From: RH-AL1 sp965277735
Lineage (GTDB): Bacteria > Pseudomonadota > Alphaproteobacteria > Rhizobiales > Beijerinckiaceae
Direction of reading: 5' to 3'
NCBI GenBank assembly: GCA_965277735.1
Contig: CBDIDO010000001.1
Span: 310,001-374,000, forward strand
DNA length: 64,000 nt
Shown: positions 35,284-44,073 of the stretch, one piece after another
Layout of the letters: each line of letters opens with the position of its first letter
Numbering within the stretch: position 1 is the stretch's first letter
The notes under the pieces: model-generated
Database searches by the model: none
What the model was told of the DNA's origin: nothing
What the model saw: the letters and a program-made list of their open reading frames with translations, nothing else
Program-made: the position numbers and the translations under genes

Positions 35284-36842
35284 CGGAACCTGCAGAATAT
35301 GCCGTCGTAGACGAAAGCGTCGACGCCATTCGCCTTGCAATAGGCATAGAGGTCGCTGGTCCGGTTAATGAAGCCGCTGCCTTGGAAATTGAGCGACGTG
35401 TTGCAGAGAACGCCCGCGCCGGTCTTGCCGCGGAACCGACGCAGCAGGCCGTGCAAAAGCTCGTTCTGATGCGGCCGGACCGTCTGCACACGGGCGGTGC
35501 CATCGACGTGCGTGATCGCCGCGAGACGTTGGTCGCGCACCTTTTGAAAGTACAGCATATACGGCGACGGGCCAGCCCAGTCGAAGTACTTTTCGACATC
35601 CTCCTCCAGGCAGACCGGCGCCACGGGCCTGAACTCTTCGCGCTGCTTGATCCGGTTCAGGCGCCTCGTCATCTCGCGATCGAACGGCGCCGCCAGCAGG
35701 GATCGGTTGCCCAGAGCTCGCGGCCCGATCTCGCAGCGACCGTTGGTCCAGGCCACGACGAGCCCTCTGGCCAGCGCGTCCGCCGCCTCGCCAAGGTCGA
35801 GATCGCGGCGGATCACGTCCGGCATCTCCGGCGCGTCGTCGACGAACGCCTGGCCGCGATAGGCATCCCATGACAGCTTCGCCTTGCCGGTGAGCGCGCG
35901 CATCGCGTCGACCGCCGTGCCGATCGCCGATCCGATGTCGCTGGTGCAAGGCGGGACGAAGACGTCCTCGAAGAGATCGGAAGCTCTCCAGGCCGAGTTC
36001 CAATCGCAATTGAGCCCGCAGCCCCCGGATATCAGAAGGGGATGGCCCTTGGTGAGATGCCGGCGCGCGAAGCGTTCGAACCGGTGAAACAGCTCGTCGG
36101 AAAAGCGTCTCGCCAATCGTGTGAAGGCGGGCGCGCGCAGGCCGATATTGTGGTACCGCGAGCCGCGCAGATCCTCCTTCGACAGATTAAAGAAGCTGGG
36201 GTGATCGAGGAGCGGATCGATGATCGCCCGCTCCTCCGCGCTCGGCGTCCCGGGCTCGCCGTAGGCGCATAGGGCCATCAGCTTTCCCGGATCCTCGTTG
36301 CGGACGTGGCCTTTGGGAAGAGAGCAGCTCGGATCGGCCAGCGCGTAGAGGAAGCAATATTTGTTGCCGGGCGCGAGGATCACCTGGCCGAGATGGTGCA
36401 CCTCGAGCTGCGCGTCGATCTCGTAGAACCCGCCGAGCGCGCCTTCCCAGATCAGCGCGTAGCAGGGCTTGCCCTGCGGGTAGGGCGACATCCCGTAGGC
36501 GCTCCAGATATGCGACAGCGCATGCGTTGAGGAGAACAGTGTCGCCTGGCGGCCGAACACCGAGGCCTGCCGCATCTGGCGATCGCTCCGCGCGACCCCA
36601 TCGTAGCCGGCGCCGATCGAGGGATCGGGTGAAAAACCGCCCTTGCTCCAGCCGCTGATGGCGAAGACATCGGGAAACCGGTCCAGGTGGCCGGCTGCCT
36701 CCAGCATGTTAACCGGGTTGAAGGACGCGTAGCGCGGAAAGCTGTCCTTCTCCGCCTCGTAGGACAGCACGAGCTCCTGCGTCTCGCTGTCGACGACCGC
36801 GATGCCGCCATCGTGATCCGGCTTCATCGAGTAGATGAGCAT
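35280..36842 (-). CDS. NodU/TobZ-type O-carbamoyltransferase
   Basis: A 520-residue carbamoyltransferase that uses carbamoyl phosphate and ATP to form a carbamoyladenylate and transfers the carbamoyl group to a sugar hydroxyl. The N-terminal Kae1-like domain has the metal-binding HALSH of STHALSHIWSAYG; the C-terminal YrdC-like domain has RCEIGPRALGNRSLLA, EEFRPVAPVCLEED and the CNTSLNFQG ending. Relatives act on Nod factors (NodU), aminoglycosides (TobZ) and heptose of lipopolysaccharide core (the WapO type). With heptose and heptosyltransferase genes beside it, heptose is the most attractive acceptor. The start at 36842 is taken where conserved sequence begins (MLIYSMKPDHDGG). Convergent with the exporter. 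Confidence 0.9.
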   Translation of the reverse strand: MLIYSMKPDHDGGIAVVDSETQELVLSYEAEKDSFPRYASFNPVNMLEAAGHLDRFPDVFAISGWSKGGFSPDPSIGAGYDGVARSDRQMRQASVFGRQATLFSSTHALSHIWSAYGMSPYPQGKPCYALIWEGALGGFYEIDAQLEVHHLGQVILAPGNKYCFLYALADPSCSLPKGHVRNEDPGKLMALCAYGEPGTPSAEERAIIDPLLDHPSFFNLSKEDLRGSRYHNIGLRAPAFTRLARRFSDELFHRFERFARRHLTKGHPLLISGGCGLNCDWNSAWRASDLFEDVFVPPCTSDIGSAIGTAVDAMRALTGKAKLSWDAYRGQAFVDDAPEMPDVIRRDLDLGEAADALARGLVVAWTNGRCEIGPRALGNRSLLAAPFDREMTRRLNRIKQREEFRPVAPVCLEEDVEKYFDWAGPSPYMLYFQKVRDQRLAAITHVDGTARVQTVRPHQNELLHGLLRRFRGKTGAGVLCNTSLNFQGSGFINRTSDLYAYCKANGVDAFVYDGIFCRFR

Positions 36843-36975
36843 GTCGTGCCTTGGTCTCTGACGAGTCGGCGACGGCGATCGGCCGCGCCGCTTGTGCGTC
36901 GTACCACCTGAACCCTCCGGTTGCACCAAAACCTCTTGTGAAGCAGGCTGACGCGCAGCCGAAGGAGGCCGACCC
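36843..36975. promoter_or_regulatory. Divergent promoter region of carbamoyltransferase and methyltransferase genes
   Basis: A 133-base gap between two gene starts on opposite strands. It must drive both. The AAGGAGG ribosome site of the plus-strand methyltransferase gene ends 8 bases before its ATG at 36976. No operator was recognised. Confidence 0.5.
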
Positions 36976-37725
36976 ATGGATCTCTTGCCGACAACGCAGC
37001 ACAACGCACTTACCGTCCTGCGAATGCTGAGACCCTACGCCGTGCGCGGCTTCGACAAGGTCAGGGTCGGCCACGCGCACGATGGCGGCTACGTGATGGT
37101 CGACGATTTTTCGAGGATTGATGCAGCGTACTCGCTCGGTGTGGCGGGCGAGGTCTCTTGGGACCTGCAGATCGCCGAGCGTGGCATCGAGATCTACCAA
37201 TACGACCACACGATCGACGCGCCGCCCGTGGCGCATCCGCGCTTCCATTGGGTCAAGACGGGCATCGGCGCTGCGCGGTCGGCGGACGAAAGTCTGGACA
37301 CGCTCAACAACGTGATGACGGCCAACGGCCATCAGGCCGCGGACAACTTGATCCTGCAGTGCGACATCGAGGGCTGCGAGTACGACATGCTGGCCGACAT
37401 CGGGCCTGAGGTTCTGTCGCGGTTCAAGCAGATCGTCACGGAGTTCCATTTCTTCGATCGGCTCGCCGACATCGACTACGCTCAACGGATGATCGCCTCC
37501 TTTCGGAACCTCACCCGTAATCACAAGGTCGTTCACGTTCATGCGAACAATTTCTCAGGCTACACGCTGAACGGCGGCGTCGCCGTGCCGGTGACGCTGG
37601 AGTTCACCCTGGTGCGGGCTGCCGACTACACGCTCGAGGCGGGGCAGGAGACGTTTCCGACAACGCTGGATTCGCCCAACGAGGCGGGCAAGATCGACTA
37701 CCAGCTCGGAAGCTTCGTCTACTGA
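36976..37725 (+). CDS. FkbM-like methyltransferase
   Basis: A 249-residue protein of the Methyltransf_21/FkbM-like group, which O-methylates sugars or polyketides with S-adenosylmethionine. Visible marks are RVGHAHDGGYVMVDDF and SLGVAGEVSWDLQIAERG (SAM loop), IYQYDHTID, and the acidic LILQCDIEGCEYDML that is the family hallmark (D-x-E-G). EFHFFDRL and VVHVHANN follow. The start is fixed by an AAGGAGG ribosome site 8 bases upstream. It shares a divergent promoter with the carbamoyltransferase and converges with the GT9 gene. A sugar-hydroxyl methyltransferase fits the cluster. Confidence 0.82.
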   Translation: MDLLPTTQHNALTVLRMLRPYAVRGFDKVRVGHAHDGGYVMVDDFSRIDAAYSLGVAGEVSWDLQIAERGIEIYQYDHTIDAPPVAHPRFHWVKTGIGAARSADESLDTLNNVMTANGHQAADNLILQCDIEGCEYDMLADIGPEVLSRFKQIVTEFHFFDRLADIDYAQRMIASFRNLTRNHKVVHVHANNFSGYTLNGGVAVPVTLEFTLVRAADYTLEAGQETFPTTLDSPNEAGKIDYQLGSFVY

Positions 37726-37741
37726 AAGATCATCGCCGCAC

Positions 37742-38995
37742 TCACGTGCGCGTCAGGAGCGACTGGACCGCGGCCCACACGCGATCGCCGGCGCCCGCGG
37801 CGTCGGTGCGCCGGAACTCGTCCGGAGTCGTCCAGACGGCCCGGTACGGCGCAAAGGGAACGTTGACGGGATAAGGGAAGAAGTCGCCGAGACGGTCGTA
37901 GCCGGCCGTGAGCCGATCGACATGCAGGATCGTAACGAGCGGCACGCCGAGCCACAGCGCGAGATGCGATCCGCCGGTATCGGTCCCGACCAGACACGTG
38001 GCGCTAGAATAGAGGCTCATGATCGCTGCGAAGGACAGCTCGTTCACAAACACCGACACCCTATCCGTCCGCAACTCCGCCTTGCCCGCGATCATCTCGA
38101 GAAGCTGATCGCGATAGGCCAACTCGGCGGGGCCGCCAGCGAACACGACATCATAATCCGCGGCAATCAGCCGGGAGGCGAGATCAACATAGGCCGGCAG
38201 GGGCCAGCACCGTTCGCGGGCGGACGCACCGAAGCTCAGGACGACAAACGCCCGGGGGCCGGCGAACGCGCCCGCGTTGGCCTGCAGACGCCGCCGCGGC
38301 AGGTCGCGCCCGTCCGTCAGCGCCGCGTAGAACCGCCGATGTCGCTCGAACACGTGCGGGACCTTTCGGATTGCGTCGCGCGCGGCATCGAGCACCTCGA
38401 CCGAGCCGAGGCTGTCGTCGGCGGGAACCACGCGCGTCATCCAGGACCGATACGGCGCGTAGATCCACGGATACCAGCGGTATTTGAAGAAAGACGGCGG
38501 CAGCGCGATGACGATACGCTCGTCCGCGCCTGATAGCGCGACAAGGGCGTCGTCGCGCATTTCCAGCCGGTGATGCATAAAGCAGAAAGCGCGCCGGAAA
38601 CGCTGCCGCCGCATCCACATCACGGTCTTAAGCCGATAGACGAAGTCGAGGCGAAAACGACGTTCGTCAATAAAATGGGTCGTCGTACCCTCATACACGG
38701 TATCAGCGAGAACCTGCCAGCTCCGGTCGCCCAGAACCGTCAACGGCTCCGTCTCGAAGTCCCGGCGTATTGCCTCGATCAACGGCTTCGAGACGATCGC
38801 GTCGCCGAGCCTGTTGACCAGAACCACCAATGTCCCGGCCCGTCCCGCTTTTCGGCCGGCGTACCGGAACAGCAAGCCGTCGACGAAAACGAAGAGAACC
38901 CAGCGCCAGTTGTGCCGGCGCTCCGCGCGGGGATCCCTGACGGTCGCATTCAGCCACAGAAATCGTGCTGCGATCGTAAGAGCCGACCACATCAT
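37742..38995 (-). CDS. Glycosyltransferase family 9 (heptosyltransferase-like)
   Basis: A 417-residue GT-B glycosyltransferase. The N-terminal domain has VVLVNRLGDAIVSKPLIEA, the GDxxxxxP loop of ADP-heptose transferases. The C-terminal domain has LSFGASARERCWPL, VFAGGPAEL and CLVGTDTGGSHLALWLGVPL, which match the ADP-sugar-binding GTDTGxxHLA motif. It should transfer heptose from ADP-heptose to a lipid, glycan or protein acceptor. A 60-residue N-terminal extension with hydrophobic segments suggests membrane association. It sits convergent with the methyltransferase gene. Upstream, IS481 has removed whatever gene adjoined it. The hldE product would supply its donor. Confidence 0.87.
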   Translation of the reverse strand: MMWSALTIAARFLWLNATVRDPRAERRHNWRWVLFVFVDGLLFRYAGRKAGRAGTLVVLVNRLGDAIVSKPLIEAIRRDFETEPLTVLGDRSWQVLADTVYEGTTTHFIDERRFRLDFVYRLKTVMWMRRQRFRRAFCFMHHRLEMRDDALVALSGADERIVIALPPSFFKYRWYPWIYAPYRSWMTRVVPADDSLGSVEVLDAARDAIRKVPHVFERHRRFYAALTDGRDLPRRRLQANAGAFAGPRAFVVLSFGASARERCWPLPAYVDLASRLIAADYDVVFAGGPAELAYRDQLLEMIAGKAELRTDRVSVFVNELSFAAIMSLYSSATCLVGTDTGGSHLALWLGVPLVTILHVDRLTAGYDRLGDFFPYPVNVPFAPYRAVWTTPDEFRRTDAAGAGDRVWAAVQSLLTRT

Positions 38996-39002
38996 CGATG
39001 GC

Positions 39003-40043
39003 CTAGCACTGGGCCACGTCCGATGCCGACAAGATCGGACTGGACGAAAACCGAACGGAATGTCTCTGTGGGACCGTCACAGTGTTTAGTCCCGGGATAA
39101 GGTGACGCGGGTTGATCTTGAAGATCGACGGGTCATTTGTCCATGCATGGGCGATGGCCTCGAACGGTGTTTTCCATCGCAGCGCCTTCAGATGTTTGGC
39201 GAAGTTGTAGGTCCTCACAAAGGCAATGACGTGGGCCTTCAAACTATCGAGATCAGGGTAATGGAAGATCTTGATCGTCGCGTCTTTGATCGTTCGGTTC
39301 ATCCGCTCGGCCTGACCGTTGGTCCAAGGGTGATAGGGTTTCGTCAGTTTGTGGGTAATGCCGTTGTCGGCACAGGTGCGCCCGAAGATGTGGCCGCCGG
39401 ACCAATAAGCGGTCGGTCCGCCCCGGTTCTTCGGCAGGTCGGCGAAGGCGATGCCGTTGTCGGTTAGCACCGTGTGGATCTTGTAGGGGAAGGCCTCGAT
39501 GGCGTGCCGTAGGAATGCGGCGGCATTCATCTTCCCGGCCTTCTCGTAAAACTCGACGAAGGTGAACTTCGAAACGCGGTCGATGGCGAGGAACATGTGG
39601 AGCTTGCCGTCTGCGTGGCGGAACTCGCAGCTGTCGATGTGGACATAGCCGATCGTGGTGTCGGCAAACCGGCCGCGCTTGGTCGTCGTGTCGTCGACTG
39701 GCAGACGGGAGATGCCATGGCGTTCGAGGCAGCGATGCAGGCTCGAACGCGTCAGGTTCGGGATCTGATCGCGCAGGCACCCCATGACGTCGTCGAGCGG
39801 CAGCAACGTGCGCCGGCGAAACGCGACGATCATGGCCTCTTCCACGGGCGTCAGCACCGTGCTGCGAGGATCACGAGGCCCCATCCGGGCGTCAGCTGTC
39901 GTCGAGCGCGAGCGCCACTTGTTGACCGTGGTCCGGCTCAGCCCATAGCGCTTGGCGAGAACGCTCGCCTTCTCTTTCGACGCTTGGAGTTCGGCTCGAA
40001 CTCGCGGCGTTGTTCGGGCGCTGCCGTGAAGAATGCTTGCCAT
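39003..40043 (-). CDS. IS481-family transposase, reading past the element end
   Basis: A 346-residue DDE transposase. The N-terminal helix-turn-helix region includes AKRYGLSRTTVNKWRSR. The catalytic core has YVHIDSCEFRHADGK, HTVLTDNGIAFADL and WTNGQAERMNRTIKD. Family members end near the terminus; here the usual HLIPGLNT ending is not followed by a stop within the element, and the frame runs about 27 codons into host DNA. The basic fold is unaffected, so the enzyme may be active with a foreign tail. Confidence 0.88.
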   Translation of the reverse strand: MASILHGSARTTPRVRAELQASKEKASVLAKRYGLSRTTVNKWRSRSTTADARMGPRDPRSTVLTPVEEAMIVAFRRRTLLPLDDVMGCLRDQIPNLTRSSLHRCLERHGISRLPVDDTTTKRGRFADTTIGYVHIDSCEFRHADGKLHMFLAIDRVSKFTFVEFYEKAGKMNAAAFLRHAIEAFPYKIHTVLTDNGIAFADLPKNRGGPTAYWSGGHIFGRTCADNGITHKLTKPYHPWTNGQAERMNRTIKDATIKIFHYPDLDSLKAHVIAFVRTYNFAKHLKALRWKTPFEAIAHAWTNDPSIFKINPRHLIPGLNTVTVPQRHSVRFSSSPILSASDVAQC

Positions 40044-40098
40044 AACGCTTCCTGCGCCTCTCGGCTCAGCTTAGCGTCACGACTCCCCGGACCAAACA
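39083..40098 (-). mobile_element. IS481-family element
   Basis: Terminal repeats match well: TGTTTAGTCCCGGG at the left end and, on the opposite strand, TGTTTGGTCCGGGG at the right, both followed by GTGACGC or TGACGC. The unit is 1016 bases with one transposase gene on the minus strand. No target duplication is visible, so it may be a deletion-associated insertion. Its right end cuts directly into a PHB-depolymerase-type esterase gene. Confidence 0.85.
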
Positions 40099-40654
40099 TC
40101 TCGCTTATGCGACACGAAGCATCATCGCCGAGCACGGGATCGACGCTACCCGAGTCTTCGCCGCTGGCCTTTCGGCCGGCGGCGCTGCTGCAGCGATCCT
40201 AGGATGCACCTACCCCGATCTTTTTGCAGGCGTTGGCGTGCACTCCGGCTTGGCATGCGGCGCGGCCTCCGACATGCCGTCCGCGTTCGCTGCGATGCGC
40301 AGCGGGTCACGCGCTGTTTCGGTCGCAGAGCGCCGAATACGAACGATCGTGTTCCACGGCACCAAGGATGCGATGGTTAATCCGCTGAACGCCGAAGCTG
40401 TCTCGCGCCAAGCTGCGGGAAGCGGCATCTCCGACAGCGTTGTCGAGCACGGTCGCTGCGCCGACGGGACCGGCTTCACTCGAACTACACGTCGAAACAG
40501 CATGGGGACGACGATCGGAGAGACTTGGCTAATCGACGGCACCGGTCACGCATGGTCGGGTGGGAGTCCGCTCGGTTCCTACACGACGACCCGAGGGCCG
40601 GACGCAAGTCGCGAAATGCTGCGTTTCTTCGGCATCGCGGCACGCGCAACGTAG
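40099..40654 (+). pseudogene. PHB-depolymerase-family esterase, 5' part removed by IS481
   Basis: The open frame starts at the IS481 edge (codons from 40100) and runs to TAG at 40652-40654. It holds the C-terminal two thirds of an esterase_PHB/LpqC-type alpha/beta hydrolase: nucleophile elbow FAAGLSAGGAAA, CTYPDLFAGVGVHSGLA, the acid in FHGTKDAMVNP and the His in GTGHAWSGG. The whole triad is present, but the oxyanion part and any signal peptide are missing, and no matching N-terminal piece lies on the other side of IS481. Polyhydroxyalkanoate or ester hydrolysis would have been its job. Confidence 0.82.
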
Positions 40655-40867
40655 AAGTCGGTGACCTGCCTTTCAAGCCGACGTGTTCCAATGAGATCTG
40701 GCGAGAACTTTGCGGAGGCCCAGGCCCGAAGCTGCACGATGAAGAGGGCTACCAATTCTGAGCGTTGATAAAGATTAGGCAGAGCGCCGCTGCGGCGGCG
40801 TCCCAGCCGCGTCAGGAACGTATTCCGTTCGGCAGCTGCCACTGTGCTTTCTGCCCCTGGTGGAAGC

Positions 40868-41149
40868 CTAGACAGGCTCGCGATCGTCCTTCTCACAAGC
40901 CCTGATGACCTGCCTGATTGGCAGCTCGGCGTGCCCGGGAACGCCAGCGGCAGCGTCGAGGCATTTGACGACGCTCGACGTCGTGCTCTCCAGACCGTCC
41001 CGCTTTAGGAGCTCGGTGACGAGCTTGGTCTTTTCTTCCGCTGACGCGCCCCGCCACAACCCCATTGAGTCGCTCGCCTCGAGGGCCTGCAGCGGGCCTG
41101 GAAGAACGGAGGCCGAAAGCGCCAGGACGGCAAGCCAGAATGCGCGCAT
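40868..41149 (-). CDS. Small periplasmic protein of unknown function
   Basis: A 93-residue protein with a clear Sec signal (MRAFWLAVLALSASVLPG, cleavage near LQALEA). The mature part (about 70 residues) is helical, with two cysteines in VVKCLDAAAG and VIRACEKDD that may form a disulfide, and a TKLVTELLKRDGLE segment. Proteins like this, small and exported with a Cys pair, are common and uncharacterised in Hyphomicrobiales. The ribosome site is weak. No operon partner: it lies between the esterase stump and IS remnants. Confidence 0.6.
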   Translation of the reverse strand: MRAFWLAVLALSASVLPGPLQALEASDSMGLWRGASAEEKTKLVTELLKRDGLESTTSSVVKCLDAAAGVPGHAELPIRQVIRACEKDDREPV

Positions 41150-41394
41150 CTTTTTGCAACCGAATGATGTGCTGCCGGAAGCGGCAAGGGACCTCTGACA
41201 TAGGTCGGAGCCGCTCCGCGGCGATTGGTCGAAGGAGTGGGGTTAGGCGGCGTACGGGTCAAATGAAGGTCGACTGGCGGCACGCGGACGGTTTGCTTGG
41301 AGAATTCCTGATTTCCAGGTCGGCACTTCCGCTGGCTAACGACGATCGCCCACATGCGCTAACGGAAAATGGAGGGGCGGGGGAGACAGGGATT

Positions 41395-41640
41395 CGTCTC
41401 GTCGAGGAGGGGCTTGAGGCCGCGCTCGTGCGCAAGACGTAGGAGCGCCCGTCGCGCACGCCCGATCTTCGACGGCGAGGCGCAGGCCAAGCTGATCGTG
41501 CTGGTCTGCTCGCTGCCGCCGAAGCGTCGCGCGCGCTGGACTGCGTCTGCTGGAGGAGAAGGTCGTTGCGCTCGACATTGTCGCGCACGTCAGTGAAAAC
41601 ACGATCGGCCGCACGCTCAAAAACACGCTCTCAAGCCGAA
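41395..41640 (+). pseudogene. IS630-family transposase remnant, N-terminal part
   Basis: Pieces in several frames read VEEGLEAALVRK, then PIFDGEAQAKLIVLVCSLPP, KRRARWT and LRLLEEKVVALDIVAHVSE, ending with TIGRTLKNTLSS. These match the DNA-binding linker of IS630 transposases and need at least two frameshifts and one stop to be joined. The catalytic half is absent. IS701 lies about 100 bases to the right. Confidence 0.65.
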
Positions 41641-41827
41641 TCGGCGCCCCCAAGTTCAAATTAAGACCTGGGGATGATGCGCCTGCGCGAACGCAGCCGG
41701 CGCGGCGAACGGCTGCCCGCGACGGCGCCGTTCGACCACTAGTTTTACTGAGTCAGAAAGCCTCAGTCTGCTGGGTGTGGGAGTCTGGTAGCGTCAGTGA
41801 TCGGCGATGATCGCGGCGGGGTCGAGA

Positions 41828-43212
41828 TGGATAGCTGGAGGCAGGAGAGTGAAGCGGCCTTTTCGGCCTACGTCGATCACCTGGTCGATGTGATCGGTCA
41901 TGCGGACCGGGTCGTTCCGCTGCGCGACTATTGTCTCGGACTGCTCATGCCGCTGGAGCGCAAGAGCGTCGAACCGATGGCGGCCATCACGGCGCCGGCT
42001 CGAGCCGCGGCCAAGCATCAGTCCTTGTTGCATTTCGTCGGGCAGGCGTCCTGGCCGGACGAGGCGTGATGGCCCAAGTACGCGATCACGTGCTGCCGGT
42101 CATCGAGCGGCACGGCCCGATCCGGGCATGGATCATCGACGACACGAAGTTCCCCAAGAAGGGGCGGTACTCGGTGGGCGTGGCGCGGCAGTATTGCGGT
42201 CAGCTCGGCAAGCAGGACAACTGTCAGGTGGCCGTGAGCTTGTCGTTGGCGAACGAGGTCGCGAGCCTGCCGATCGCCTACCAGCTGTATCTTCCCCAGG
42301 CCTGGGCCGAGGATCCTGAGCGACGCTGCCGGACCAAGGTTCCGTCGGAGGTGGTGTTCCAAACCAAGCCGCAGATTGCCCTCGACCAGATCGCGGCGGC
42401 GAAGGCTCGAGGGATTGCGCCAGGGACGATCCTGGCGGATGCCGGCTACGGTGCGGACGGCGACTTTCCGCGCCGGCCTGTCCACGCTGGGGCTGCCTAT
42501 GTCGTCGGGGTGCAGCCGACGCTCAGCGTCTGGCGTCCTGGAGAGGGGCCATTGCCGCCGAAGCCGTGGGCGGCAAGGGGCGGCCGCCGTCCTTGGTGCG
42601 GCGTAGCCCCGACCAAAAGCCGATCTCGGTCAAGGCGCTCGCCGAAGAGCTCGACGCCGACACGTGGCACACAGTCCGATGGCGCGAAGAAACCAAGTGG
42701 ATCTCTCGTCACGTTTTGCCGTCGTGCGTCTGGGTCCTGCTTCCAGGGTCCTGCTTCCAGGGACTACAATCGATCCGAGCCGCGGGCGGAGGAATGGTTG
42801 ATGGTCGAATGGCCCGAAGATGCGGCTGCGCCGACAAATCGAGACAGCCAAGCTGCGTTGGCGGATCGAACGAGACTATCAGGATCTCAAACAAGACCTC
42901 GGCTTGGGTCACTACGAGGGTCGCGGATGGCGAGGCTTCCATCACCATGCAAGCCTATGCATCGCAGCCTACGGTTTCCTGATCGCCATTCGCGGGACGA
43001 TTCCCCCTCGGCTCCAGCTCGCGCCAGGAGCAGCCCGTCGCCTCACCTTTCCAACGATCGCCGACACCGACGCTCCACCGGTCCGGCCCGAGCGGCACGT
43101 GACGATCTCCATTACGACCATGCGCCGACGCCTCACGCTCGCTCTGGTTCGACGCCTCGCTCGATGTCCGTGCTGCAATCAGCCAAGCAAAGCACATCAC
43201 CTCATTTTATGA
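41828..43212 (+). pseudogene. IS701-family transposase with multiple frameshifts
   Basis: The protein can be followed through three frames. It begins MDSWRQESEAAFSAYVDHLV (41828), shifts near 42060 to GVMAQVRDHVLPVIERHGP with AWIIDDTKFPKKG (first Asp), shifts again near 42465 after ILADAGYGADGDF (second Asp) to YVVGVQPTLSVWRPGEG-type sequence, and near 42800 to KLRWRIERDYQDLKQDLGLG (Glu) and HYEGRGWRGFHHH. Family residues are well kept between breaks. A 14-bp tandem duplication in the third segment adds further damage. Confidence 0.82.
42732..42759 (+). repeat. 14-bp tandem duplication inside the IS701 pseudogene
   Basis: The unit GGGTCCTGCTTCCA occurs twice in direct succession, followed by a third GGG. 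It looks like a replication-slippage duplication and lies in the decayed part of the transposase. Confidence 0.8.
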
Positions 43213-43226
43213 CGCAGTAAGACTAG

Positions 43227-43621
43227 CTAAGGGACGCAGACGTTCATCGCCGGCCTGCGCTGCCATAGTTTGACCGCGCCCTGGATCATCGAGAAGGCGA
43301 TGGACCGCGCCGCCTTCGACACCTGGGTCGAGACCGAGCTCGCCCGACGCTTGCCAAGGGCGACGTCGTGATCCTTGCCAATCTTACCGTCCACAAGAGC
43401 GCCCGAGCGCCGAAACGCAAGGGCGCCTGGTTCCTCTTTCTGCCGGCCTACAGCCCCGATCTCAACCCGATCGAGATGGCCTTCTCCAAGCTGAAGGCCC
43501 ACCTGCGCTGAGCCAAAGCCCGGACCTTCGATGCGCTGTGGATGGCGATCGGCAGCATCGGCGACCTGTTCAGCCCGCAAGAATGCTGGAACTATCTCGT
43601 CGCCGCAGGATACGCGTCTGA
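43227..43621 (+). pseudogene. IS630-family transposase remnant, C-terminal part
   Basis: Starting right at the IS701 target repeat, the sequence reads TFIAGLRCHSLTAPWIIEKA, MDRAAFDTWVETELAR, then after a frameshift KGDVVILANLTVHKSARAP, GAWFLFLPAYSPDLNPIEMA and FSKLKAHLR, an in-frame TGA, and ARTFDALWMAIGSI. It is the catalytic half of an IS630 transposase of the group that ends ECWNYLVAAGY. The subgroup looks different from the N-terminal remnant at 41395, so these are probably two separate elements. Confidence 0.72.
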
Positions 43622-43625
43622 CGCT

Positions 43626-43916
43626 TTAGTCCTGGGGACGCCTTTTCACGATTGTGGCGGCGAACGCCGCTTCCGTCGCTGGATTTAGCCGTTGCACCTT
43701 GAGCGTCATCTCGATGCGCCCAACGTAGAGACCGTCTTCGCGCCGAACGTCCAACTCATGATGCTGCCAGTCAGCAGTAGGATCGGCGCCTGACGCCATC
43801 TCCGGCAATGCTGACCAAGCGTATCCCACTGCCGCTTCGTTGTCGCGGCAGATGCTTCCGATTTCATCGCGCAAGATTCTCGCGCCATGTGAGACATCAT
43901 AGAAGTACCGAGGCAT
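43626..43916 (-). CDS. DUF6894-type small protein
   Basis: A 96-residue protein with the typical opening MPRYFYDVSHGARILRDEIG and later ALPEMASG and DVRREDGLYVGRIEMTLKV. This matches the very common, uncharacterised DUF6894 proteins of Hyphomicrobiales, which have a Y/F-rich start, a D-x-x-G turn and a two-strand C-terminus. No enzymatic motif is known. It is complete and lies between IS remnants. Function unknown. Confidence 0.75.
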   Translation of the reverse strand: MPRYFYDVSHGARILRDEIGSICRDNEAAVGYAWSALPEMASGADPTADWQHHELDVRREDGLYVGRIEMTLKVQRLNPATEAAFAATIVKRRPQD

Positions 43917-44073
43917 CCTACGTCTTTCTTGCCCTACGACGAGACATGGTAACGCGGGCTGCGCACAGCGTCGCTTACCTATGAAGGTTTGAGGGAGAAG
44001 GATATCGGGTCTGGGTGACTTGCCGTTGCTCCTCCGACGTGATCGCGGGGAGACGCTCGTCGCGGAGCCGACC

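Larger units (their letters stand above)
41743..43222 (+). mobile_element. IS701-family element, decayed, with CTAG target duplication
   Basis: CTAG occurs immediately outside both ends (41739-41742 and 43223-43226), the target duplication expected for IS701. Imperfect inverted repeats follow: TTTTACTGAGTCAGAAAG at the left, and TCTTACTGCGTCATAAAA at the right on the opposite strand. Length is 1480 bases, normal for the family. The transposase is in several frames, so the element is dead. Confidence 0.82.

Noticed and set aside
30178..38995. Reading the ABC exporter and carbamoyltransferase as a siderophore or cyclic lipopeptide cluster
   Set aside because: No NRPS, PKS or amino-acid-modifying gene is present; the neighbours are all sugar enzymes.
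42061..43220. Long 41931-43220 frame as one intact transposase
   Set aside because: The IS701 catalytic segments are spread over at least three frames within it; the long open frame is partly out of phase with the protein.
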